Below, piece after piece: positions 45,641 through 52,535 of a stretch of 64,000 nucleotides of DNA. The DNA is from Butyrivibrio sp. LB2008. GTDB lineage: Bacteria; Bacillota; Clostridia; Lachnospirales; Lachnospiraceae. The stretch spans positions 294,846-358,845 of the forward strand of contig NZ_KK211306.1 of NCBI RefSeq assembly GCF_000621565.1. Direction: 5' to 3'. Every line of letters begins with the position of its first letter. The first letter of the stretch is position 1. Under the pieces are notes generated by a model. It saw only the letters and a program-made list of their open reading frames with translations, was not told the origin of the DNA and made no database searches. The translations under genes were made by a program, and so were the position numbers.

Positions 45641-45675
45641 TTATGAAACGAGGTCAAGCCCTTTTCGTTTCATAA
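45641..45675. repeat. 10-bp inverted repeat
   Basis: TTATGAAACG (45641-45650) and CGTTTCATAA (45666-45675) are perfect inverse copies around a 15-base loop. They lie between the MocR operators and the phased repeats. Confidence 0.6.
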
Positions 45676-45733
45676 GTTAAAGCTGTCACCTGCACACAAT
45701 CATTATCCCTCCGAAAATGCCGAAGGAAACGTC

Positions 45734-45773
45734 TTACGTGAAGCCATGCCAATAATCAGAGGGATACACGTAA
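45734..45773. repeat. Detached unit of the 64-bp inverted-repeat family
   Basis: Arms TTACGTGAA (45734-45742) and TACACGTAA (45765-45773), 31 bases from arm start to arm start. This is the same arm spacing as the three units at 46271-46438. Array 3 lies between this unit and those. Confidence 0.7.
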
Positions 45774-45796
45774 AATTTCATCCATACACTGATTCT

Positions 45797-46244
45797 GTGT
45801 GGTGCATGTTTTCTTTTTCACACCGTACAGCTTCTACGCGATGATCCTGTGTGGTGCATGTTTCAGTTTTCGCACCGTACAGCTTATACGCGATGATTCT
45901 GTGTGGTGCATGTTTCAGTTTTCACACCGTACAGCTTCTACGCGATGATCCTGTGCGGTGCATGTTTCAGTTTTCGCACCGTACAGCTTATACGCGATGA
46001 TTCTGTGTGGTGCATGTTTCAGTTTTCACACCGTACAGCTTCTACGCGATGATCCTGTGCGGTGCATGTTTCAGTTTTCGCACCGTACAGCTTCTACGCG
46101 ATGATTCTGTGTGGTGCATGTTCCTGTTTTCGCACCGTACAACTTCTACACAATGATTCTGTGTGGTGCATGTTCCTGTTTTCGCACCGTACAGCTTCTA
46201 CGCTATAATCCTGTGCGGTACATGTTCCAGGTTTCGCACCGTAC
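45797..46244. repeat. 52-bp phased inverted-repeat array, copy 3 (eight full units plus end arms)
   Basis: A lone right arm at 45797-45805 is in register with units starting at 45820, 45872, 45924, 45976, 46028, 46080, 46132 and 46184, and with a last left arm at 46236-46244. All are 52 bases apart. Left arms are ACACCGTAC or GCACCGTAC; right arms are GTGTGGTGC or GTGCGGTGC. Units 2 and 4 are identical to each other, as are units 3 and 5, showing a 104-bp higher-order repeat and recent amplification. The loop is AGCTTMTACGCGATGATYCT type. Confidence 0.93.
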
Positions 46245-46270
46245 AGCTTCTACACATAACTCAGAAGTTT

Positions 46271-46438
46271 CTACGTGAGTCCCTGTAAAAAATCAAAGCA
46301 ACTCACGTAAATATTGCCTGAAATTGGAAACTTATTACGTGAGATGTTGTAAAAAATCGGAGTAGCTCACGTAGACTTGAACTAGAAATGTAAAGATTTT
46401 ACGTGAGATTCCGCTGAAAACCGTAACGACTCACGTAA
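46271..46438. repeat. 64-bp phased inverted-repeat array (three units)
   Basis: Arms TTACGTGAG and CTCACGTAA. Left arms start at 46271, 46335 and 46399 (64 bases apart); right arms start at 46302, 46366 and 46430 (always 31 bases after the left arm). Loops and linkers are only loosely similar (for example TGTAAAAAATC in the first two). The array begins 27 bases after array 3 ends. Confidence 0.88.
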
Positions 46439-46470
46439 AATTTGCACAGGTGCTCTTCTATAACCGCACA

Positions 46471-46706
46471 GACCTGTATGGCCATTTGGCACAGCCGCCC
46501 CGCCGGTATCTGCTTGGAAATGCGCTGTTCTCGAACGAGCAAGATGATTCAGAATTTATAAAAGCAGGAACCGATGACTGCTCTGAACAACGTGAAAGTC
46601 AGCGGTTCCTGCTTTTATAAATTCATGAAAAATCACTGCGCAGACGTACACAAGCATTTCCAAGTAGATACCGACGGAGCGGCTGTGCCAAATAGCCATA
46701 CAGGTC
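46471..46706. repeat. 236-nt long hairpin element (MITE-like or structured RNA)
   Basis: Outer arms of 53 nt (46471-46523 and 46654-46706) are complementary at 49 positions with no gap. Three of the four differences would be G-U pairs in minus-strand RNA, one in plus-strand RNA. Inner arms of 21 nt (46553-46573 and 46603-46623) are perfectly complementary and extend inward after one mismatch. No gene, no transposase and no clear target-site duplication were seen. Confidence 0.85.
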
Positions 46707-46708
46707 GT

Positions 46709-46816
46709 CCGCTAGAACAAAGAATTGCAAATCAACTCTTTGCGCGCCGATGCGCGCAAGCTTTAGCTTGCATAATACTTCTGCGCATCGGTCGCATCCA
46801 TAGCGGAGCGTTTTTT
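46709..46816 (+). terminator. Branched hairpin structure ending in a T run
   Basis: CCGCTA (46709-46714) pairs with TAGCGG (46800-46805) and encloses two hairpins: CAAAGA/TCTTTG (46718-46742), and CCGATGCGC/GCGCATCGG (46748-46791) with GCAAGCT/AGCTTGC nested inside. TTTTTT follows at 46811-46816. It looks like the 3' end of a plus-strand transcript, though no plus-strand gene precedes it; the 236-nt hairpin does. Confidence 0.55.
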
Positions 46817-46847
46817 ATTTGATAGGAATTTCCTATCAAATAAAAAA
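46811..46847. repeat. 37-bp perfect palindrome forming back-to-back T tracts
   Basis: TTTTTTATTTGATAGGAA (46811-46828), one central base, and its exact inverse (46830-46847). Each end provides the T run for the hairpin on its side: the branched structure on the plus strand and the GC-rich stem on the minus strand. Confidence 0.85.
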
Positions 46848-46848
46848 T

Positions 46849-46874
46849 CCCCGCGGAAAACGAAATCCGCGGGG
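46849..46874 (-). terminator. Terminator of the purine operon
   Basis: CCCCGCGG (46849-46856) and CCGCGGGG (46867-46874) form a perfect stem, followed on the minus strand by ATTTTTTATTT, seven bases past the stop codon at 46882. Confidence 0.93.
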
Positions 46875-46881
46875 AGGTTTA

Positions 46882-48060
46882 TCAATGATGGAAAAGGCGA
46901 AGTCCTGTGAAGGCCATTACCATGTCATGGCTGTTTGCTGCCTCGATAACATTGTCATCGCGAACAGATCCGCCGGGCTGTGCAACATACTTAACACCGC
47001 TCTTGAATGCTCTCTCAATATTGTCTCCGAAGGGGAAGAATGCATCCGATCCAAGAGCCACGTCTGTGTTCTTGTCAAGCCATGCCCTCTTTTCAGCCTC
47101 TGTGAATACAGCGGGCTTCTCCTTGAAGATGTTCTGCCACTTGCCGTCTGCAAGAACATCCATGTAATCTGCTCCGATGTAAAGGTCGATAGCGTTGTCT
47201 CTGTCAGGTCTCTTGATATTATCAAGGAAAGGAAGGTTAAGAACCTGAGGTGCCTGACGAAGGAACCAGTTGTCAGCCTTAGAACCTGCAAGTCTTGTGC
47301 AGTGGATTCTTGACTGCTGGCCTGCGCCGATACCGATAGCCTGTCCGCCCTTTACGTAGCAAACTGAATTGGACTGTGTATATTTAAGTGTGATAAGTGC
47401 AATGATAAGATCAATCTTAGCAGACTCGGGAAGCTCTTTGTTATCTGTAACGATGTTTGTGAGCATATCCTCACCGATCTCGATAAAGTTGTGTCCCTGC
47501 TCAAAAGTAACACCAAATACCTGCTTCTTCTCAATCGCATCGGGAACATAGTTCTCGTCAATCTTGATAACTGCGTAGTTTCCGCCCTTTTTAGCCTTAA
47601 GTATCTCAAGCGCCTCATCTGTGTAGCCGGGAGCAATGATTCCGTCTGAAACTTCTCTTTTTACAAGCATTGCTGTGTCCTTGTCACACACATCAGAAAG
47701 TGAGATGAAATCTCCGAATGATGACATTCTGTCAGCTCCGCGGGCTCTTGCGTAAGCGTTTGCAAGAGGTGAAAGCTCGCCAAGATCCTCTACCCAGTAG
47801 ATTTTCTTTTCAATATCTGAAAGAGGTGTTCCTACAGCGGCACCTGCAGGTGAAACGTGCTTGAATGATGTTGCTGCCGGAAGTCCTGTAGCTTTCTTAA
47901 GCTCAGAAACAAGCTGCCATCCATTCAAAGCATCAAGAAGATTGATATATCCAGGTCTTCCGTTAAGTACTTCTATGGGAAGATCTTTTCCGTTTTCCAT
48001 ATAAACCCTTGAAGGCTTCTGATTGGGGTTACATCCGTATTTAAGTTCGATTTCGTTCAT
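46882..48060 (-). CDS. purH: AICAR transformylase (stand-alone PurH C-terminal domain type)
   Basis: A 392-residue enzyme that formylates AICAR to FAICAR in purine synthesis. It holds the AICARFT domain (LKYGCNPNQKPSRVYM, ATSFKHVSPAGAAVG, AYARARGADRMSSFGDFI, CYVKGGQAIGIGAGQQSRIHC, YVAQPGGSVRDDNVIEAA) and lacks the N-terminal IMP cyclohydrolase (MGS-like) domain of the usual PurH. That step is supplied by the adjacent upstream gene. ATG 48060 has CAGGAGA upstream. It ends at a strong terminator. Confidence 0.94.
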   Translation of the reverse strand: MNEIELKYGCNPNQKPSRVYMENGKDLPIEVLNGRPGYINLLDALNGWQLVSELKKATGLPAATSFKHVSPAGAAVGTPLSDIEKKIYWVEDLGELSPLANAYARARGADRMSSFGDFISLSDVCDKDTAMLVKREVSDGIIAPGYTDEALEILKAKKGGNYAVIKIDENYVPDAIEKKQVFGVTFEQGHNFIEIGEDMLTNIVTDNKELPESAKIDLIIALITLKYTQSNSVCYVKGGQAIGIGAGQQSRIHCTRLAGSKADNWFLRQAPQVLNLPFLDNIKRPDRDNAIDLYIGADYMDVLADGKWQNIFKEKPAVFTEAEKRAWLDKNTDVALGSDAFFPFGDNIERAFKSGVKYVAQPGGSVRDDNVIEAANSHDMVMAFTGLRLFHH

Positions 48061-48152
48061 ATTGATTCTCCTGTTATATGATATCCGAATTACCGTGTTC
48101 CTTCTAAAAACGTGCAATCATGCGCGTTACAAATAAAACTTGCGATATTATA

Positions 48153-48860
48153 TCACTTGTTCTTATTGATGATCCTTGTCTCGTACTTGCCTGTCTCGAT
48201 GTCAATGAATCTTGTGAAAAGAGATACCTTATTGTCTTCGTTAAGAGCTTCCCATACATTGTTTGTGAAAGTATCGATATCTCCCTCGATATTTACGAGT
48301 GTAGGCTCGCCCTCGTAGCTGGGAAGCGGATTTGCATCCTTCATATATGTATGGATAAAATAGCCCTCTCCTGCCTTGGGATTCTCATATGAATATGTAA
48401 ATCTCTGGCATGATGAAGGATCACCGTTGTTGCTCTTTAAGATAGACATTGCAAAGTCATACTTGCCGCCCTCAACGTTCATGATACCTGAAATACGAGG
48501 TGTGTAGTTGGGAGCATCGGGCTCGAACTCTCTTGTGCGAAGAGCCTGCTCGAATGTCTTGCCCTCTTTCATAAGGTCATATACTGTATCAGTCTGATCA
48601 CCGTTTGTAACGATTGTTGAATTTCCAAGAACACGTACAGGTGCATAAATGATAAGGCTTGGATCTTCCATCTTGGAAGGATCGAATGCCTGTGTACGGA
48701 TTCCCTCTCCGTCTTCAACAAATACTCTGTTCCTGCTGTTCTCACTTCTTCCCATGATGAAGTAAGCACATGCTGCCTTCTTGCCGTCAGCTGTAAGGCC
48801 GATAACGATACCTCTTCCCGGGTATGTGGTGCGTGAAATTTCCTGCTTCAAATCTACCAT
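48153..48860 (-). CDS. PurO-like IMP cyclohydrolase
   Basis: A 235-residue enzyme that closes FAICAR to IMP. It matches the archaeal-type IMP cyclohydrolase family (PurO, PF07826): TTYPGRGIVIGLTADGKKAACAYF, IMGRSENSRNRVF, YAPVRVLGNSTIVTNGDQTD, RISGIMNV and SCQRFTYSYENP. This family replaces the PurH N-terminal domain in many Clostridia. ATG 48860 follows GGAGG; the open frame upstream enters the 82-bp repeats and is not coding. The ZTP riboswitch controls it. Confidence 0.9.
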   Translation of the reverse strand: MVDLKQEISRTTYPGRGIVIGLTADGKKAACAYFIMGRSENSRNRVFVEDGEGIRTQAFDPSKMEDPSLIIYAPVRVLGNSTIVTNGDQTDTVYDLMKEGKTFEQALRTREFEPDAPNYTPRISGIMNVEGGKYDFAMSILKSNNGDPSSCQRFTYSYENPKAGEGYFIHTYMKDANPLPSYEGEPTLVNIEGDIDTFTNNVWEALNEDNKVSLFTRFIDIETGKYETRIINKNK

Positions 48861-48900
48861 TTCTTTTCCTCCGTATATATCACTGAACTCGCTTGTAACA

Positions 48901-49064
48901 AGGAAGTTCCGCTCTCGCATTCGCTCGCCGGAACTAAGTAGTACACTATGGTTCGAAAATACCGAACCTAGTGATTACTTAAAGGAAGTTCCGCTCTCGC
49001 ATTCGCTCGCCGGAACTAAGTAGTACACTACGGTTCGAAAATACCGAACCTAGTGATTACTTAA
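48901..49064. repeat. Two tandem 82-bp repeats in the purine operon leader
   Basis: 48901-48982 and 48983-49064 differ at one base (CTATGG against CTACGG). Each copy has a hairpin AGTTCCG / CGGAACT, and a longer one whose stem includes TAAGTAGTACACTA and GGTTCG with its inverse CCGAACC, TAGTG and TACTTA. They lie between the riboswitch terminator and the first gene, so they are transcribed whenever the operon is on. Confidence 0.92.
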
Positions 49065-49175
49065 AAAAAACCGCCTGAGCATCCACAAAAGCGGTTGCCC
49101 AGGCGGTCGACATTCATAATATATTTCCATACTCCCATGTGGTTACCCACTTATCCGCCAGTTGTATGAACACAT
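49063..49175 (-). promoter_or_regulatory. ZTP (pfl) riboswitch with intrinsic terminator
   Basis: The minus strand shows P1 CATAC/GTATG, P2 GTGG/CCAC and the conserved CTGGCGG. This is followed by CCGCCTGGGCA, whose CCGCC can form the pseudoknot with GGCGG. The 3' domain is also one arm of the terminator CCGCCTG.GCA / TGCTCAGGCGG (49071-49106) plus TTTTTTTT (49063-49070). ZTP/ZMP, which accumulate when 10-formyl-THF is short, should prevent termination and turn on the two purine genes. Confidence 0.93.
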
Positions 49176-49268
49176 ATAGCGTACACTTTTACCACCAAAA
49201 AATCAAGGAAAAGAATCCTGCTTTTTATCTATGATATTTTTACTTCTAAACAGCTGTTTTTTCATGTT

Positions 49269-49445
49269 CACAGATAAATTGCCTCATACACACTTTTTCT
49301 ATCTGTGTTTTTCCGCCTCATAACACTTGTTATTTTACATTTTCACAGATAAATCGCTCCACACATACTTTTCTATCTGTGTTTTTTTGCTATTTCTTCA
49401 ATTTTTCACAGATAAATCACTTCAAACACACTCCTTCTATCTGTG
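49269..49445. repeat. CACAGATA inverted-repeat array (three units)
   Basis: Left arms CACAGATA start at 49269, 49344 and 49407; right arms TATCTGTG start at 49300, 49374 and 49438. Arm spacing is 31, 30 and 31 bases; unit spacing is 75 and 63 bases. Each left arm is followed by AAT and each right arm by a T-rich run. It lies between the lipoprotein gene (49536) and the ZTP riboswitch. Confidence 0.85.
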
Positions 49446-49535
49446 TTCTTCATTTTCAAGCAGCGTAGAGTGAAATTTTCAAGCAGTTTTTCAAAGAGTT
49501 ATTTACAAACCCATATTTCTTTCCTTAACCTACCG

Positions 49536-50432
49536 TCACTCCTCCACTGTTTCAGGCACGGTTTTTTCTGTATATTCGGAATCGTTTGTATATAATTTAT
49601 CGCCTTCTCCACCTACATTGAGACTAAGATATATCTTTCCGCTATCCGTCATCACAGCCTTATATTCCACACCATAAGTAGGGACAATGCAATCCACAAC
49701 TCTGCACTTCTCGCCTGTCTTGGTTTCGGTATCCTTATAATCAACCGCTCCTATCTCAGTTCCAAACTTAAAGTAATCATCGTACACTTCATCGTCGCCT
49801 ATCATCTTTTTTATCTCCGATAATTGAGACTCGGTGTAAGCTTTGTTGATGATATCAGCATTTACATATTCAGGTTCTTTTTGCGAGTATTCTCCCTGCG
49901 CCGATACGTTCATGCCCATGCCAAGTATGCCCTTTTGAACGACATGCATAGTATCACCGTCCATAACGAAACCTAAATACTCATCTTCCTCTTCGGGATA
50001 TTTGTAGATAGCAACGTTATCTTTTACAAAAACCGCGTCGCCCTCAGCTTCACCTGAATTTAGATAGTAGCTGAAAAATCCCGCAAAATGGAAACCTTTT
50101 TCATTCTGATCTGTTATCGTCATATCGCCACTGACAGACGAATGTGTCCCTGTGTACCACTTTCCTTCGAAGTTCTCGGCGTTAGGACATTCTTTTGCTT
50201 CGCTGTACAGATTCGAAAAATCGTCGTCTGCAATAACAGGTGCAGTCTCACTCTCTTCGCCTGTTGATTCCTCGGAATCCGACGAATCAATCGAAGCTTC
50301 TACCGAAACTTCTGAATTTGAATTTGAACTTCCGGCTTCCGGCGCTTCGTTTGTATCACTCTTTCCGCAGCCTACCGCAGAAGATATCACCAGTGCAGTT
50401 ATTAGATAAAAAATACGTCTCTTATTCATCAT
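49536..50432 (-). CDS. Unknown lipoprotein
   Basis: A 298-residue surface lipoprotein with signal peptide and lipobox (VISSAVGCGKS). A Ser/Glu-rich linker covers about residues 25-70. A beta-rich domain (FEGKWYTGTHSSVSGDMTITDQ to VVQKGILGMGMNVSAQGEY) resembles lipocalin-like 'extracellular beta-barrel' domains only in general pattern. AGGAG precedes the double ATG. The SEDS-like gene lies 28 bases upstream on the same strand, so they may form an operon. Confidence 0.75.
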   Translation of the reverse strand: MMNKRRIFYLITALVISSAVGCGKSDTNEAPEAGSSNSNSEVSVEASIDSSDSEESTGEESETAPVIADDDFSNLYSEAKECPNAENFEGKWYTGTHSSVSGDMTITDQNEKGFHFAGFFSYYLNSGEAEGDAVFVKDNVAIYKYPEEEDEYLGFVMDGDTMHVVQKGILGMGMNVSAQGEYSQKEPEYVNADIINKAYTESQLSEIKKMIGDDEVYDDYFKFGTEIGAVDYKDTETKTGEKCRVVDCIVPTYGVEYKAVMTDSGKIYLSLNVGGEGDKLYTNDSEYTEKTVPETVEE

Positions 50433-50460
50433 CTCTTCTTGCTCCTCTAACTTAAATCAT

Positions 50461-51540
50461 TCAGTAGCGCATCAAGTTCCTTACAGCATATCTAAAGAAC
50501 CTGTCCCTTGTACCTTTACCTTTGCAAACACTGAGTATTATTCCCACAAAGATATAAGCCATCACAATATAACTCGTTTGTGATGAAAAGAACGGCAAGA
50601 ACGTATCAGTGTATGGTATCGTCCCGGTATTTTCAAATATGTTGATCACTGTATTTTCCAAAAGGACGTTAAGACACCCTGTTCCCATCAGGAAACTGAG
50701 ATCGTTTTTACACCTAAAGACCGACTTGTAGCCAAATGCGATAACAGCTATAACCAGAAGTGCAATGCCGATCGCCGGTAAAAGTCCATATCGATTTGCC
50801 TGATATGCAAGCAGATAATCCAGGTCGGGCTTTGGCAAAAATTTCAAATTCTCTTTTCCCGAACTGCCGACAAGATTCACATCGAAGAACGATTGAACCG
50901 TTGAATCGTCCAGAGAAAAGACATTGCTCATTGTTTTATGCCCCCATCTTGCGATCACTCCGGTCTTATCGACAAATACCGATGCAGCAAGCACGATAAC
51001 CGCAAGTGCTGCCAGAGATAAAAGAAAATTTATCTTAAACCATCTTTTCTTGATACAATACAAAAGCTGCATGATCATAGCCGACAAAAGCACAATCTCC
51101 GTCATCACACGCGTGCTTTTATGTATGATCAAAATGGGAACGATCATCCAAAGTATCGCCTTTAGAAGCTCCAAAATCCCGCCGCGCCTGTATTTATGCA
51201 GAACCGCTCCGTAAACCGGAACATAGAGACACATAACCGCCGCAGTCAAAACTTTCACGGAGCCAAATCCGAGATACATATTTTCTGGTTGAAACCTAAG
51301 AAATACCAGAATCAGTATTATGCCTATCGCAATCTCTTTTGCCCGCTTTGCTATCAGATTATGGCCTATCATATACACCGCGATCATGACAATTATTCCA
51401 ATGCCAACACTTGTATAGAAAGTACTGTTCCCGGTTAATTTTATTGATTTATCTTTTCCCATAAACCAATGTACAATGATGCTTATAACTCCTATAAGCG
51501 CTGCTATAATAACAACATCCCACTCAATCTTACGATGCAT
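50461..51540 (-). CDS. Short SEDS-family (FtsW/RodA-like) membrane protein
   Basis: A 359-residue protein with about nine or ten hydrophobic helices. The C-terminal part, ENTGTIPYTDTFLPFFSSQTSYIVMAYIFVGIILS, matches the SEDS signature around 'G.lP.tGi.LPFiSyGgss'. The segment LAYQANRYGLLPAIGIALL aligns with the loop before it. The Gly-Gly of the canonical motif is changed (SSQTS). Its N-terminal part is poorly conserved. A glycosyltransferase or flippase-like role in the envelope is possible but not shown. ATG 51540 is preceded by GGAGGAG. Confidence 0.7.
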   Translation of the reverse strand: MHRKIEWDVVIIAALIGVISIIVHWFMGKDKSIKLTGNSTFYTSVGIGIIVMIAVYMIGHNLIAKRAKEIAIGIILILVFLRFQPENMYLGFGSVKVLTAAVMCLYVPVYGAVLHKYRRGGILELLKAILWMIVPILIIHKSTRVMTEIVLLSAMIMQLLYCIKKRWFKINFLLSLAALAVIVLAASVFVDKTGVIARWGHKTMSNVFSLDDSTVQSFFDVNLVGSSGKENLKFLPKPDLDYLLAYQANRYGLLPAIGIALLVIAVIAFGYKSVFRCKNDLSFLMGTGCLNVLLENTVINIFENTGTIPYTDTFLPFFSSQTSYIVMAYIFVGIILSVCKGKGTRDRFFRYAVRNLMRY

Positions 51541-51687
51541 ATAGAAAAAAACTCCTCCATGAAGTATGATATGATAGTTGTACATTATCGTACTGCCACT
51601 GTAAAGCGAAAACGGGCAGGATTCACAAAACTTTCATAACATACGTTATCATTTAGTAAGCCGAAAACACTCAAAGGAGACGACATC

Positions 51688-51915
51688 ATGAATGGCAAAT
51701 CTTTTTCTTCTACCCCTAAAGCACTCTTAAACATTGTAATATACTTTATCTTGTTCGAAGCCGGAGATCTTATAAACACGTTGTTCTGGGATTATATATA
51801 TAGCAATTTACTACCGGGAATCTTTAACTCTGAATTTCGATTTATGATAAGAATGTTGGGACAGCTTCTTTTGACATGCCTGTTCTTTTGGTTTTATACG
51901 GCAAAAGTCGTTAAT
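51688..51915 (+). pseudogene. 5' fragment of a membrane protein gene (CPBP-protease-like)
   Basis: A strong AAAGGAG site and ATG at 51688 start MNGKSFSSTPKALLNIVIYF, a typical first helix of polytopic CPBP/CAAX-type proteins. A second hydrophobic segment (MLGQLLLTCLFFWFY) follows. At about 51915 the frame runs into the antisense of a histidine kinase C-terminus and loses sense. The gene therefore appears cut off after about 75 codons by a rearrangement. The family call rests on the hydrophobic pattern only. Confidence 0.55.
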
Positions 51916-52515
51916 ACGAAAGAAAAGACATTCCGATATAGCGTTACAGTAAACTTTGTTCCCTTACCAACTTCACTTTCTACCTCTATTTTTCCATCAT
52001 GCGCATGGATTATCTGCCTTGCTATGGCAAGGCCGATTCCTACGCTGTCATAAGATGAATTCCCTGCCTTATAGAATCTTTCAAATATATGCGGAAGATG
52101 TTCTTTTCCGATTCCTTTCCCGTTATCCTCTATAACAATAGTAGTACGCAGATTATTCTGCGCGGCAGATACCTTAACAAAGCCACCTGCATCGGTATGC
52201 TCAATGGAGTTTTTGATTATATTTGAAAGAGCCTCTTTAAACCAGTGTGTATCCACTTTGAGTTCAACACCTTCAGGAATATTGCAGATGTATTCCACCT
52301 CTGCAACTTCTGCCATGATCACGATCGGCTCTGATATATCCATGATCACTTCATTCAAGTCCGCCTTTTCTTCCTTCATCTCCAAGACTCCCGCTTCCAT
52401 CTGAGAAAGCGCAAGGAGATTCCTGATAAGCCATGTCATCTTATTGATCTGAGAATCAATCTTTCCGGCATATTCAAGGCGTTGTTCATCACTGTAAATA
52501 CTAACCTTTTTCTCA
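51894..52515 (-). pseudogene. Histidine kinase C-terminal fragment
   Basis: The open frame covers the end of the dimerisation helix (LEYAGKIDSQINKMTWLIRN) and a full ATPase domain: N-box FKEALSNIIKNSIEHTDAGG, G1 EDNGKGIG, F-box FERFYK and G2 GIGLAIARQI. The phospho-acceptor histidine and all sensor sequence are missing, and an in-frame TAA lies just upstream (about 52518). An ATG at 52439 could produce an isolated ATPase domain, but this is most simply a truncated gene. Confidence 0.75.
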
Positions 52516-52534
52516 TTATCAGATTATTCTCCAT
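52495..52534 (-). pseudogene. 5' stub of a third copy of the lipoprotein gene found at 55927-56970
   Basis: Starting one base after the preceding lipoprotein stop, the frame reads MENNLIMRKRLVFT. It is similar in protein and DNA to the starts of the genes at 54169 and 56970 (ENKLLVRKQLLFT). After about 14 codons it joins the histidine kinase fragment in another frame. Confidence 0.6.
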
Positions 52535-52535
52535 A

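Noticed and set aside
45797..46244. CRISPR array
   Set aside because: The 'spacers' are alike within the array, the repeat itself is two inverted arms with a loop, units are only 52 bp with 9-nt constant parts, and no cas genes are present.
46471..46706. Retron msr-msd or group II intron fragment
   Set aside because: No reverse transcriptase in the window and no recognisable domain V-like motif; the element is a simple nested hairpin.
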